Notes: a model not told the origin generated them from the sequence alone. A stretch of 64,000 nucleotides of DNA from Gari tellinella (GCA_922989275.2 OV277856.1:81921038-81985037); one strand, 5' to 3'; counted from the first letter of the stretch, positions 31,201-40,689 are shown. Made by a program: numbers and translations.

Positions 31201-33866
31201 AGTATATTTTCGGTCTATTTATGTACAGCAAGGAATAGTTTATATAAGGTAAGGAAAGAAAAGTAGCGGAAGAGATTAGAAAAAAAAGTTTGAAGAAGAA
31301 GAGTGTTTTACTCCACGTGTTTGCAAACGATTATTACATACTATAGGTCCAACTGTAATTTGTTCCACTTGCCGTTATGCTGTTCAACTTTATTGTTTGC
31401 CATTGCTATCATTAGCTCTATGTTTTCAACCTGTTTTAGATATTTTACAAAAATAACAAGTAATGAAATTATATTTGCATATTTATTTTTGTAAATGAAA
31501 CATTTTGGATAAATCAGTTTGGTGTTTATCAAAGTTGAAAAACTACCTCACTCCGGATATCCAAGTGTTATAAATATATGATTTTAATTTAAATTTACTT
31601 GTTTTTCGTTTAGATATATTTCTAGATTTGTCCACAGTGCCCTGGAATATTGACACTCCATCTATCTTTGAACTTGTCTACAGTTCGGTTTTGTCAAACA
31701 TACCCGTATTTCAAAGTTAAAACGTGGCTAAGCCACGTTTTAACTTTGAAATATAGGTATGTTCGACTTAACCGAGCATGAAATAATGCATTTCATATGT
31801 CAAACTCTCGGATATTTCGAGTTAAACCAGTTCGAGATATCTGAGTTCGACTGTATTTGTTTTGAAGGTATCGGCCTGGAAAAGAAACTTACTGAGATTC
31901 ATAGTTGTCTCGTGTTCTTGTGGGATAGCTATTGGCTTAAGAAACTACTTCGCCTATGTCAGTGCTCTCATTGGTAAGTTATTGCGTGTTAATTGGTTAA
32001 CCCATTTGGCCCAGTGCATTCTTACATGCTTATCTATTGGATTAGACCATTTCTTATGGTATAAATTTTCATTTTCGTTTTGTTTTATATTGAAACTACC
32101 ATCAGCAAACAGTTCACACTAGACACTGATCAGATGCCTCATTATATGCACTCGTATATACAACCGTAGGCACAAATGAGTTTAAACAAATTGTAATTAA
32201 TGTATACATTAACATGGTAATGGGTGAATTATTTTATGCTAATTGATCAGTTATGTAAACTGGTGAGTTGTTTATGAATTACACAGTCGTTTAGTCACAT
32301 GTTTAAACTAAGTATTCATGTTTTTCTCTTTAAAAGTTTGGATATTAACATTATTTACCGTTTTGACAGAAACACAATTGATACGAGAATCAAACAGTTG
32401 GGATCCTGCTCATACGTACAATTACTCTTGATCTTACTTGGGTCGACTCTATTTGCAAATTCCAGTGAACCCATTTGACCCATTCCCAAATACACCACAA
32501 GACAAAACCTTGATTTGACCGTGACATTGATCTAATTTTGACTTGGAAATGAATCTGAATATTTTGACAGAGATGCCATTGGGGACATAATCGTTTATTT
32601 AATGCAGTCTTGTTAACTCTGTACTTGCTGGTTTATCATCTACCCAAAGTCGCATTTATTGTCATCAAAACATCGTCATACGCAGAATGGTTCGGCATTC
32701 ATTTCTATATTTCATCAGTCAGAACATGAGAACAGAAAGTTTGGAATCGGCATAAAATTGCAGATGACAAATATATGCAGACAACATTGTCTGCGTGAAG
32801 GTTAAAAAACGGAAACAAATGACGATGAAAGGGATAACAAAATAAATGAATTTCTTTGTCAGCGAGATATACATTGTAATAACATACGAGTAGTACTTCA
32901 TGTTAGACTATCTAAGACACCAACTAAACGGTATAGTAGTTCTCTGGGACTACGTCATCGTGCTACAAGAAGACGTTATTCTTTTTCTTTAAATCGAAAC
33001 TAAAAACAAACACAATGCACTAAAATGTATATGTTACAGGGATTAAGTGTAATTAGGGAATACGTGAAATCCTTGAAAATCAGGGATTTCACGAAAACCC
33101 TAAATCTCCCAGGGGAAAGGCATAATTTTGAGACTTTTCGTTGATTTTTTATAAATATTTGACAGTGACTTTTGTTTAAAGTAATGAATCTACCCTTGTT
33201 TAGTTCATTAAGTTCAAAGGCAAGTACCACGCTAAAAATATGTTGTTAACCTTATTAACAAGACAGATATCTTGGTTTTTAATTGTCCTGACTTAAATGC
33301 ACACTGTTCACTTATTGTTATTCACTTGTGCGAGAAACTTTGTATGAATGTTCATTAGACCATGATATTTCAAGAAAGCATGGTGTTTTAAACCAATAGA
33401 AATGTCATGATAGTACAAATCTATTAATTTGATGAAAAAAGGGACATTTCATCAATTTCCTAAAATGCCCAGTGATTACGCGTAATGTAATCCCCGATTA
33501 CACTTAATCCTTGTAACATATACAAGGAAGCCTTTTATTCAGATGATTTGTTTCTGTCTGAGTGGCGAACAGTTCGGCAGGCGCTTTTATTGGGAACTAA
33601 TAACGTATTATCCACTATACATGTATATCGTTTTGTCACCATAACCAGAATCTATTACATGTATATGCTATATTTCAGGATCGTTGGGAAGTTCGGTGCT
33701 GGGCTATGTTTTACCGTGTCTGTTTCATTTAAAACTTCGCTGGAAGGATTCCCATATTCTACTGAAGATCAAAGACATCTCTATTATAACATTTGGAGTA
33801 CTCGCCAGTATAGTTTGTGTCATAAGTGTCATACAGCAGATTGCATCAGGCACGATCGTACACTGA
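22137..33866 (+). CDS. SLC36-like amino-acid transporter gene (5' end missing)
   Basis: Seven exons joined by hand give 557 codons and a stop: 22137/22147-22248, 24240-25041, 26711-26805, 28074-28353, 30193-30293, 31868-31973, 33679-33866. All junctions agree in phase (0,1,0,1,0,1). The protein has the Aa_trans (PF01490) layout of SLC32/36 transporters, usually about 10-11 membrane helices. It opens with KAFIGSNYLSVAYAF (the first helix of this family has a Gly-rich unwound segment), has an acidic cytosolic loop, LTQFGFCTGYFIFIGNT, a glycosylated loop, FFGMVTAAFEGIGV then IPVESSM, and ends GSLGSSVLGYVLPCLFHL. Family role: proton-coupled uptake or lysosomal export of small neutral amino acids; the substrate here is unknown. 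The start Met exon was not found, and the first exon lies beside a LINE tail. Introns are full of MITEs. No AATAAA close after the stop. Confidence 0.9.
22712..23596. mobile_element. TTAA-flanked foldback element with long arms
   Basis: TTAAGGGTGT at the left and ACACCCTTAA at the right, TTAA on both borders. Much of the element folds on itself: left arm phrases AAAATTTACCC, CAATAAAATCCATTTTAAAT and GATAATTTGGTTTTTTGTTA have inverse partners on the right (GGGTAAAATTTG, ATAGATTTTACTGAAG, AAACCAAAATTACC). The minor frames inside are not conserved. Confidence 0.75.
23945..24005 (+). repeat. (TC)n/(C)n simple repeat
   Basis: CTCTCTCTCTCCCCCCCTCTC and following TC steps. Confidence 0.95.
24240..25041 (+). 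CDS. Transporter exon b (TM2-TM5)
   Basis: The acceptor TTTATTTATATTGTACAG is clean. The exon starts LGIGGIVLIASLTDYCCHL and includes KTKHIVVERCKEQ, then a Ser/Asp/Glu-rich loop (EDSDTSDTEG, DDSEEEISPFVD). LTQFGFCTGYFIFIGNT and a loop with four N-x-S/T sites (NTT, NVT, NYT, NTT) are followed by two more helices (LMILVASPLPVFLGFALI and ISVIANIAILGGCVSVFGF). The donor at 25042 is GTAGGT, phase 1. Reading past the donor stays open to 25085, so an upstream GTG-initiated frame is not a separate gene. Confidence 0.93.
25082..25279 (+). mobile_element. Family D MITE in transporter intron 2
   Basis: It begins TTAGCCCTTTCATTGCC, 40 bp after the splice donor, and ends GCATTGAATGAGTTAA. The hairpin CTGATCAGATGCCGCGTCGC / GGCGTCTGATCAGTACCC is intact. 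Confidence 0.8.
25599..25851 (-). mobile_element. Family A MITE
   Basis: Reverse copy, TTAACTCTTTCCCCAATA to GGCTATGGGGTAATGGGTTAA, hairpin AAGCAGAATGCGCCCTAATG / CGCATTCTGCTTTAC. Confidence 0.88.
25960..26150 (+). mobile_element. Family H left-half remnant
   Basis: GAAGCCGAATGGTGTATTTG, CAAGTAAAAGCAAATGT, AATCGGTCCAAAACAAG and AGATTTTCCATCGCATTTT follow the order seen in the left half of 44577-45123. The tRNA-like part and right end are absent. Confidence 0.6.
26199..26439. mobile_element. Family G MITE
   Basis: Ends CCCGTTTCATAAAACTTCG and CGAAGTTTTATGAAACG inverted. Inside, a hairpin of TCCATCTAATCCTGTCTTG and GGCAGGATAAGATAGAG. Confidence 0.88.
26711..26805 (+). CDS. Transporter exon c
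   Basis: Acceptor TTTATTCACAG, donor GTAAGA. With one base carried over it encodes DFEVHATIVWADWNNFF then VFFGMVTAAFEGIGV, corresponding to the segment before TM6 of SLC36 and the conserved FEGIGV. Phase in 1, out 0. Confidence 0.92.
26918..27103 (-). mobile_element. Family E MITE, internally deleted
   Basis: TA-bounded ACAGTGGAGAATCTGTTATT and the inverse right end. Only one hairpin arm (GGAGCCTGATCAGACGCCGG) is left, followed directly by the TTTATTGGGAAAGAATA flank, so the other arm was deleted exactly. Confidence 0.88.
27174..27728. mobile_element. Family D-like composite interrupted by family C
   Basis: Core TTTTGAATCCTGATTAGATG / CGTAACGTGGCGTATGATAA near 27324-27366, right end GTGAAAGGGTTAA at 27728. 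The family C element at 27416-27635 sits inside. Left boundary approximate. Confidence 0.5.
27416..27635. mobile_element. Family C MITE with 6-bp duplication GAAAAG
   Basis: CAGGGCTGCCATTTCTCCG to TTATGGCAGCCCTG with GAAAAG on both sides. The interior keeps the right half of the A hairpin (TTCTGCTTTACTTCCAACC) and the A-type phrase GCGACGGGGTAAAGG. Confidence 0.9.
27757..27965. mobile_element. Family J (TA) MITE with an A-like hairpin
   Basis: TACAGTAGAACCTCTCTATA at the left and AGACAGGTTCTACTGTA at the right. The core AAAGTGAAACAGAAATCTCC / GGAGCTTTCTGTTTCACTTT is shaped like the family A hairpin, and GCTTTAAGCAGTCACCTGTC is shared with family A flanks. Confidence 0.88.
28074..28353 (+). 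CDS. Transporter exon d
   Basis: The acceptor is CACTTTAATGTTGCAG. The exon encodes VIPVESSMEGNRHLFPYF, a family signature after TM6. Helices LSVLTSILATFGIMGYLRFG and SMAVNIGICIGILLTFP follow, then LQIFPVIEILEKYLFTP. Donor GTATGA, phase 1. Confidence 0.94.
28389..28620 (+). mobile_element. Family A MITE in transporter intron 4
   Basis: TTAACCCTTTACCCATAACC to TTTATTGGGCAATGGGTTAA, only 35 bp after the donor. The hairpin loop is shortened. Confidence 0.85.
28621..29822. other. Intron sequence, unexplained
   Basis: A 121-residue open frame at 28605-28970 has no recognisable family and starts inside the MITE. A near-perfect hairpin AATATGACGCTCGCC / GGCTCGCGTCATATT lies at 29118-29151. D-type debris (GGAGTCAGATCAGACGTCG) lies at 29723. 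Confidence 0.4.
29823..30154. mobile_element. Composite family D element with two cores
   Basis: TTAACCTTTTGCAGACAAC to GCGTGATTAGGGTTAA. Two core remnants: TCGATCAGACGTTGCGTTACG near 29950 and GGTCTTGATCCAAACTGTTTG near 30090. Confidence 0.6.
30193..30293 (+). CDS. Transporter exon e (cytosolic loop)
   Basis: A hydrophilic segment, KIFGPDDEKKPLLNEDIEQP, ends HIPKS. The KPLL/LLNED motif resembles an acidic dileucine sorting signal; this is suggestive only. Acceptor TGTTAAATCAAG is weak in pyrimidines; donor GTAAGC is good. Phases 1 in and 0 out fit both neighbours. Confidence 0.88.
30311..30550 (-). mobile_element. Family E MITE, 18 bp after exon e donor
   Basis: TACAGTGGATAAAACGTTAT at the left, GACGTTTTCTCCAGGGTA at the right. 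Hairpin slightly shortened at the loop. Confidence 0.88.
30773..30966 (+). mobile_element. Family D-like MITE
   Basis: TTAACCCTTTCACTCTCAATG to TTTGATCATGAAAGTGTTAA, homologous to 52100-52247. The hairpin is lost; AAAGCGCGTTTGCAAACAG marks the remnant. Confidence 0.7.
30967..31678. other. Intron sequence, unexplained
   Basis: AT-rich. No element ends found. Confidence 0.35.
31679..31855. mobile_element. Family M MITE, 12 bp before exon f
   Basis: The hairpin CATACCCGTATTTCAAAG / CTTTGAAATATAGGTATG, with AACGTGGCTAAGCCACGTT, and the right end GTTCGAGATATCTGAGTTCG ending at ACTGTA 31855. The left end is diverged (TACAGTTCGG). Confidence 0.82.
31868..31973 (+). CDS. Transporter exon f
   Basis: Encodes VSAWKRNLLRFIVVSCSCGI then AIGLRNYFAYVSALIG, a late transmembrane helix and the start of the conserved LIG-SLGSS motif. 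The acceptor (TGTATTTGTTTTGAAG) lies right behind a MITE. Donor GTAAGT, phase 1. Confidence 0.93.
31974..32967. other. Intron sequence with decayed D cores
   Basis: D-like fragments near 32104-32140 and 32393-32450. No complete element. Confidence 0.4.
32968..33619 (-). mobile_element. Family E MITE, decayed and interrupted
   Basis: Left part ACGTTATTCTTTTTCTTTAA, right part TTATTGGGAACTAATAACG then TATTATCCACTATA. The element at 33027-33523 sits between. Confidence 0.65.
33027..33523. mobile_element. 497-bp element with 27-bp inverted ends
   Basis: GTATATGTTACAGGGATTAA at the left matches the inverse of TTAATCCTTGTAACATATAC at the right with one mismatch; the match extends inward by GTGTAAT. 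Inside lies a second hairpin, GTGAAATCC / GGGATTTCAC, at about 33064-33092. Superfamily unknown. Confidence 0.78.
33679..33866 (+). CDS. Transporter last exon with stop
   Basis: The acceptor is GCTATATTTCAG. The exon completes GSLGSSVLGYVLPCLFHL, the most diagnostic C-terminal motif of the Aa_trans family, then LKLRWKDSHILLKIKDI, a final helix (ITFGVLASIVCVISVIQQI) and SGTIVH before TGA at 33864. The 3' untranslated end was not defined. Confidence 0.95.
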
Positions 33867-34463
33867 ACACGCGGTCTTTATAGCGGGACTTTACTGCTTT
33901 AAAATGTATTTTAGCGACACATTGTTACATACATCGGCAATCTTGGCTATTTTCCCATAGCTTATTATGAATTAGTGGTCAAGACAGTTTGTACTTAAAG
34001 CAGATTGTAAGTAAAGCAGCAAACTCATTTAGAAGCTTTCTGTTGCACTTGCAGCCTACTTTAAGCGACTGACTGTTGGGATAGATGAAGAAAGTCCGTA
34101 TGGATTTTTATCCAGAAATTCTACGAAAAAATATCCAAATACGTAAGTGGCGCTATTATGTGGAAAAGTGTAGAAAGGTATATGTTATACCTTAGTGAAG
34201 CACGAAATCAATGCAGCAATCGTCTAAATATAACATGCAGAATTTTATTTCAACTTGTACATAAGCGTACCTCATTGATACATACATTCTATATAGTAGT
34301 ACAATGGTCACATTGCATGCAACAATTAGCATATATCCGAAAAGAGCAAATATTGCAATGAAACGATGATTACGTAGATCAAGCATTAGTTTCTTATGGA
34401 AATTCAACTATGTGGTATTGTTCATAATACTTAGTTTTAAACACACAAACAGATTGAAAGCTT
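33867..34463. other. Downstream DNA with decayed family A
   Basis: 33952-34090 keeps CCATAGCTTATTATG, AAAGCAGATTGTAAGTAAAG and GCCTACTTTAAGCGACTGAC, a decayed family A copy. Nothing else seen. Confidence 0.5.
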
Positions 34464-34559
34464 ACCTTGGAAGCTTTCGGCCATGTACTACATGCTAAGT
34501 CCCAGTGAAAAGTCAGTTGGCCGATAAAGCCTGTAGTACACGGGCGAAAGCTTCCAAGG
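34464..34559. repeat. Hairpin with arms of about 30 bp
   Basis: CCTTGGAAGCTTTCGGCCAT / GGGCGAAAGCTTCCAAGG, continuing as GTACTACATGC / GCCTGTAGTACAC with minor mismatches. Possibly the core of another MITE. Confidence 0.75.
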
Positions 34560-34737
34560 TTAACTTCTAACCTTTTTATATGGTGATTTAAAAGTTTATA
34601 ACTAAGCATTATTGATTAAACATGTAATGCAATAACTATGCTTTTTAAGATGATCTTAATCATTATCACCAAAAACAAGGAGTAAGCACAACCGCCTACC
34701 AAGAAACGAACATTTTGACGCATGGAATACAACAATT

Positions 34738-34810
34738 TTAACCCTTTCTGTCCCTATTAGACGCTGTGTAACGCGGCGTCTGAGCGAGATCCAAACCTTT
34801 TGACACTCGT
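34738..34810. mobile_element. Family D left part
   Basis: TTAACCCTTTCTGTCCC, then ATTAGACGCTGTGTAACGCG / GCGTCTGAGCGAGATCCAAAC. Right end not found. Confidence 0.5.
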
Positions 34811-35287
34811 AATAATATCACTGTTCATGTGTCTTCTTATAACTGACCTCAGAGACCCACCGTCCTTGTCGCTGTTCTGTGGCTTAATCGTCATAGGGGG
34901 CGTTTTTGTTTATTTGACAGAGCGTTTTCTCTCTGACAAGCGATAAAAGGAAATAATCTTGAATCCATTCCTTATAATCATATCATATCATCTCATCATT
35001 CACCGGCGCTATATCACCTAAATCCAAAACAACAAAGTAGTTTTGTCGGGAACTCTAGCAACCCGTTTGCTTTTCTGATAACCGTAAATAATATAACATG
35101 GTAGAACAGTTGAAATGTAAGGACCAAGCCTTAATTGAACGACTAAACAGCCAAGTATCATTGAGGTAGATTCTATTTAACCGTCCACATACCTAAGCAA
35201 TCGTCATCTGCAAGATTTGCCGTCTGCAACACATGTAAGTACTGTGGCACTGAGGTGACATTTGCAAGATTTTGTTTTTAATTTCGT
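34811..35287. other. Unexplained DNA
   Basis: No feature that I can support. Confidence 0.35.
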
Positions 35288-35548
35288 TTTACCTAGATAA
35301 ATGTAGTTATTATCTTGAGAAAACAAAAAAGTTCGTTTTCCCGAGATATTGTTTTCATCATCGCGAGAAAAAGAAAGTTCGTTTTCCCAAAATATTTTTT
35401 TTATTATCTCGAGCAAATGAAAAAGTTCGTTTTCCCCGAGTTATTATTTTTATTATCTCGCAAAAACGAACAAAAGTTCGTTTTTTCTATATATTTTTTT
35501 ATTATCTCGAGAAACCGAACAATACGTCGTTTTCCTGAGATAATAAAA
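35288..35548. repeat. Minisatellite of palindromic units of about 48 bp
   Basis: About five units, each built from TTATCTCGAGAAAACGAA-like and AAAGTTCGTTTTCCCGAGA-like halves that are reverse complements of each other, separated by a T-rich loop. Units have diverged by substitutions and small indels. Confidence 0.85.
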
Positions 35549-35617
35549 AAAATATTTCGAAGAAATATCTTGTAGAAATAAATGTTAACAACAGTTTAAA
35601 GCAGGGGATATAAAGGC

Positions 35618-35782
35618 AGTACATGGTTTGAAATCGCGTTATTTCGAACAAAACCATATTTCCAAGTTCAAACGTGGCTTAGTGTTCGTTCGACTTAAGC
35701 GACATCGAGCTATGAAAATTGAAGTTACAAAATACTGGTACGATCGATTTAGTCGAGTTCAAAATATGAAGTTTCGACTGTA
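35618..35782. mobile_element. Family M MITE, decayed
   Basis: TACATGGTTTGAAATCGCG at the left; GAGTTCAAAATATGAAGTTTC then GACTGTA at the right. Core CCATATTTCCAAGTTCAAAC then GTGGCTTAG. Confidence 0.65.
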
Positions 35783-35904
35783 TGTACCGTTCAATAGTTT
35801 CCTGACAGGGTGTGCGTAGTTGGTAATGGACTGTATTGAAAATGAAACAAGCATGTAACAAAACGTTTCCTGTTAAATAAAAATGAAGTAATAGTTCCAC
35901 TCAT

Positions 35905-36120
35905 TTAACCCATTATTGCCATGGCATCATCTGCTGTAGGTAACTGTCGTCTGCTTTCATTTCTCAGATATAAATTTTAGTGAAATTGGCTATAGTAATA
36001 TCTTCATGAGTGTCAATCAGTTTTGATTTTGATAAAACACCGCGTTATGCGGCATCTGATCAGGATACAAACTGTTTGCAAATAATCATTGAACTCAATT
36101 TAAGACAGTTGAAGGGATAA
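35905..36120 (+). mobile_element. Family D MITE
   Basis: TTAACCCATTATTGCCATGG to CAGTTGAAGGGATAA. Core TTGATAAAACACCGCGTTAT / GCGGCATCTGATCAGGATAC. Confidence 0.75.
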
Positions 36121-36414
36121 AACAGATAACTGTTTACCCACTTCACATGCGGAAATGCTAGAAAATAAAAATGAAATACGATGTCAGATGAGCTTGTCAT
36201 AATGTCACATTGAGTATTATATAATTTTTATTTTGTTTACATTATCAAGAAGGCTAGTAAGACCTGTGTTCAGCGGCCACACAGTTACATAGCACTCCCT
36301 TTAATGGCAATAATTGAATAGGCAAGGAGATGTCCACGACAGGCACATCTTTAAAGAATGTTAAAAGTAATGCATATTTTATATGAAATTACTTCTGTTC
36401 TACATTAACCCTTA

Positions 36415-36618
36415 GCCTGCCACTCACGACTATAGCTCCATATGCAAACAGCTTGGATCCGGATGAGACGCCGAGTAACTCGGCGTCTCATCCGGATCCA
36501 AGCTGTTTGACACTCGGACAAGATTTTCAGCAATTTAGAGCAACTTTGAACCACTTTGAAACTTAAAGCAGACGAGAAATATAGCAGACGACAATTTATT
36601 TGGCGGGCTAAGGGTTAA
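36415..36618 (+). mobile_element. Family D MITE, intact, perfect hairpin
   Basis: TTAACCCTTAGCCTGCC to GGCGGGCTAAGGGTTAA, TTAA both sides. Core at 36445-36509 has two 32-bp arms without mismatch and one unpaired base. Best reference copy of the family. Confidence 0.95.
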
Positions 36619-37731
36619 GCTGTAATCGTCATATAGAATTCAAATTAAATGCATTTCAGTGTCCGCTGAACACAGGTTTAATTGTCTATTATAGTAAAGT
36701 CTTCTGACGTAACTCTGCCATTCTAATATAACAAAAAAAAACTACCTACGTATAGTCTACAAATTCTAAGCCACAACATAGGCCAGTACATATCGATAAC
36801 TATCAGTAGCAAGGATATTGCAAAAGAAAGAAAAAGTACATGTGCAGGTCTATAGTGCACAAGGTTCGATGTTTGTATTTGCCCTAGGTTTCGATATTGG
36901 CAGCACATACGCTATGTGTAAATATTAAGTAGACTGACGACTAGATTTGGGATATACTTTTTTTATTCATATTCAGTGCAGTTATTAACAAGCAAATATT
37001 AATTTGTGATAATAAATTTCTTAAAGGACCGATTCATTGAGATGAAGTATTTGCCTGCGTCGAAATGTGAACCATTGGCTCATATTCACCAACAGTTTTG
37101 TCAGTAAATAACAGCCACATGCGACCCTAAATCGCGCACCTGATACCAACGGTTATGGTCATAGTGACATCAAATTTTGGCGAGTGGTTTCGACAAAAAA
37201 AAGATTTGTAATTAGCTTTCGATTAGCCGCATCAGGAAAACCTTAACCACCAACTGCTAGTCATGTTTTGTTTCGCTTGAAAAAATATTTGAAGAAATCT
37301 AGTAGAGGGTAACCAATGGATCATTTGTATGAAATCATTTTCAATTTGGATCAGTAATCAGTTGTCAACAGTTTTCACTATAAGCCATCATAGGTAAATT
37401 TACCTTCATCAACGCACACACTCACACACACGCACACACACGGACATACGGGTGACGGATAAGGCGTTATCCGAAAGCAACATTGAGCAAGTTGTTGTAA
37501 GGTGAGCTGATAAAATAACACATGCAGTTTTAGAGAAGAACATATTTTTTTGTAAAATGATGAATAAAGCCCCGCCTACAGCGGTCATGTAGTTTGTAGG
37601 GTCAGCAGTTCTTTAAGGAATCTAAAAAGAGGTTCACGTAAAGTACATATATACTAAATCAAATTAAATTCTATAAGCAATTTTGGAGCGGAAGAGTTTT
37701 TAATCACAACTGAAGTCATATGGTAAAAGCA
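36619..37731. other. Unexplained intergenic DNA
   Basis: An (AC)n tract at 37408-37442. No exon or element ends found. Confidence 0.45.
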
Positions 37732-37739
37732 CAGGTACT

Positions 37740-38792
37740 TGACACATACTTTATTATCTATTAACCCCCCCCCCCTTTTTTAAAAAAAAAAATTTTTTTT
37801 TTTTTTTTTTTTATTATACTTCTATTATAGAAACAAGGTAAACAGCGCAATTCGACACCTAGTCTTTACTATCCACTTAAACTGATGCTAAAATAGACTC
37901 GATCGCCGATATTCTCTTGTGGTATCCTCGGGAAAGGATTAATTTATCAATATCTACTTTTTATTTCATCAAAGTCCGTCAAATAACGCCACAGTACGTG
38001 AATTATAACGAAAATAAGCATAAAAAAGTTTTCTGTCGTTCTCTTGGTACAGAATTTATTGCCCAAAATAAGGGGTAATCTAGTCGGTTTGCACATTTAA
38101 CGGCCTTTACGGCTGGAACTTTCACCTAATTTCATTAGAGCAAACGCGTTTGTGTCGGAACATGACCCTCTTCACTATCAGCTATATGAAATATACATGT
38201 AATTTGGCATGAAATTGACAAGTGAAAGACTCATTTCATTGTGAATGCCATTTTGAATACCGGAATGAATTGAATGAACGGAGCGATCTCATTGGTCAAA
38301 ATTAAACAGGTAAAGTTTCTTTTAATTTTGCATTCTATGTAAATTATATAAAACTGATAATATTTCATTTAAAGATGATTTATAATATTTGGTGAAAGTT
38401 CCAGTGGCATAGGCCGTTTATTGTGGACAAATAACAGATCACCCCTACATGTACATTCGTTGCTATGTACAATTCTGTACCAAGAGAACGACAGAAAACT
38501 TTTTTATGCTTATTTTCGTTATAATTCACGTACTGTGGCGTTATTTGACGGAATTTGATGAAATAAAAAGTAGATATTGATAAATTAATCCTTTCCCGAG
38601 GATACCACAAGAGAATATCGGCGATCGAGTCTATTTTAGAATCAGTAAAAGTGGATAGTAAAGACTAGGTGTCGAATTGCGCTGTTTACCTTGTATCTAT
38701 AATAGAAGTATAGTAAAAAAAAAAAATATTTTTTTTTTTTAAAGGGGGGGGGGGGTGTTAATAGATAATAAAGTATGTGTCAAGTACCTGTG
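37740..38792. mobile_element. Family K long palindrome, 8-bp duplication GGTAAAAG
   Basis: Left arm 37740-38056 and right arm 38471-38792 are almost exact reverse complements (about 320 bp each) around a 414-bp loop. GGTAAAAG lies outside both ends (37732-37739 and 38793-38800). Each arm contains the same body as the medium form at 19164-19471. Both arms carry a homopolymer stretch (C10-T-A-T runs / inverse) near the tip. An 8-bp duplication would suit a hAT-like source, not proven. The loop has no recognised gene. Confidence 0.95.
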
Positions 38793-38800
38793 GGTAAAAG

Positions 38801-40689
38801 TAAGCCCCGCCCGCAGCGGCCATGGTTTTGTGAAATCAAAATTTCTTCATTGAATATGAAAGAAACCCACCAGGGTGTATGCTTATAAAGCGTTTGTCTT
38901 TAGTCTGGGATAGTTTCCAAGCATTTGAGCGAAATCTCAAATCTGACAAATCAACAGCTTGAGAACGATATCAGACTTTATAAGCACGGACCCTGAGGTA
39001 CATTTATTCCAAATGATAACGAAATCCACATCGATGGGTTTTGAGAAGTCAAATCATTTCAGTTGTATAGAACTGAATTATTTAAAAGAATTCGGACGAG
39101 TTCCATGCAAGAACTATTTCTATGAAGTTCGATTAAACATAACTCATCTGTTTAAGAGATGAAGATGATTGAAGAAAATCTGACGACTGATGGCGGACAG
39201 CGAAAGACTCCGGACGCCGGACACATGGTGATGAAAATAGTTCACATTTGCATTTCGTGTCATGTGCGATAACGTCATGGTGAATGTAATCCAGTGAGTC
39301 TGCATGGGCTACTTCCAATTCGAATTATTAATAGTCTCTTTACAAGAATATTCTTTTCCTGATTTTTTATGTACATTTGCCACTTGAGTGTCAAATTCTT
39401 TAGCAGTGTATTACAAGAATTCGTTTAAACGAACTATAGGAATCGACCAACAATTTTTAAATCCTGGCCAGGTGTTTTGCACAAAAGTTTGGTGGTGGTG
39501 TGTTGATGCGTATCTATGTGTGTGTGCGTGTTTATGTGGTGGTGGTGGTGGTGTATGTGACAGAGAGGGTTCAACGGATGGATACTCTTACATAGCACAG
39601 GGATGCTTTATAATTCAACTTAATGCACTGCAGAGGAACACGTGTCTATAAATGGCATGGAAAAAAATCAACATTTTATTTGTTTTGGGTAATGTAAACT
39701 TGTTCCAATCAGTTCACTTAATCATCGTCTGGTTAAATAATCACATGCTTTAGTTAAAGAACTTCGTCTGCAAAAGAAATTACTAAATAAAATCAGCTTT
39801 TTTTGTATAATACTAAAACTCCTGGTAATGGAATGCAGTTTGAGTGGCAAACAGTTCGGATCCTAATCCTAGATTTGATCACGATCCACACTGTTTGAAA
39901 ATGTGAAACAGGTCATGCTTAGCCAGATGTAGGTTATATATGACGTAGACAATTGTGTAGAGTGGGACATCGTTATTTTCTAACTTGCAGGTCAAATGCC
40001 AGGTCCATAAACCATTAATTTGTTGATAAAGACCTAAACATGCATCTACAAACAGTCTTGATACATACCAGACGCCGAACAATCCAGCGCCTGCTCAGGA
40101 TCTAAAAAACGTTTATTTTATACCGTTTTTTATAATTCGTCGATAGAAAAAAATTGAATAATTTTGCAGACAACTATATTCAATGATGATAAATATTTAA
40201 AGCAGGATACATATTAAAATCAATTCTCATAATTAGTATGGCGATATCTCTCGGAAACGCTGTGGCTGTTCATATAAATTCATTCTAGTATACGGATTGA
40301 AACATTAAACGAACCGGAAATTGGTGCTCTCAGGGCCCGTGACTATTTCTACAGTGTAAACTACATTAAAGTATAGTGACGCAACAGGTTGACTTTCATA
40401 AATACAATGAAAATACAGTCGGAATCTCAATATCTCAGAAGAATCATACAGATGAATATACGCATTATTAATTAACAAACATTGTACTATGAAGAATACA
40501 TTTTTTTTCTATGCAAACAATGTAGACCCTGATCAGAGGGCTCCTACAGGAACCCTCTGATACGGATATTAACTGTTTGTTATTTTATCTTATTGCCATG
40601 TTTCCCTTGTATCTTTGTAAATTGCCAAAGGCAATATATATTGCTATTATGCTAATATACTGAAACTGATACTGTTAAAATCAATCATA
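38801..40689. other. Intergenic DNA with D and B debris
   Basis: GT/GGT-rich tract at 39492-39556. Decayed D cores at 39857-39901 and 40050-40112. Family B core at 40518-40580 (ATGTAGACCCTGATCAGAGG / CCCTCTGATACGGATATTAAC). No gene seen. Confidence 0.5.

Noticed and set aside
37765..37815. C/T/A homopolymer stretch as a sequencing artefact
   Set aside because: The inverse stretch occurs in the other arm of the palindrome, so it is probably real, although run lengths may be inaccurate.
38959..39162. 67-residue open frame between 38.9 and 39.2 kb
   Set aside because: No family resemblance, no splice context and no signal peptide.
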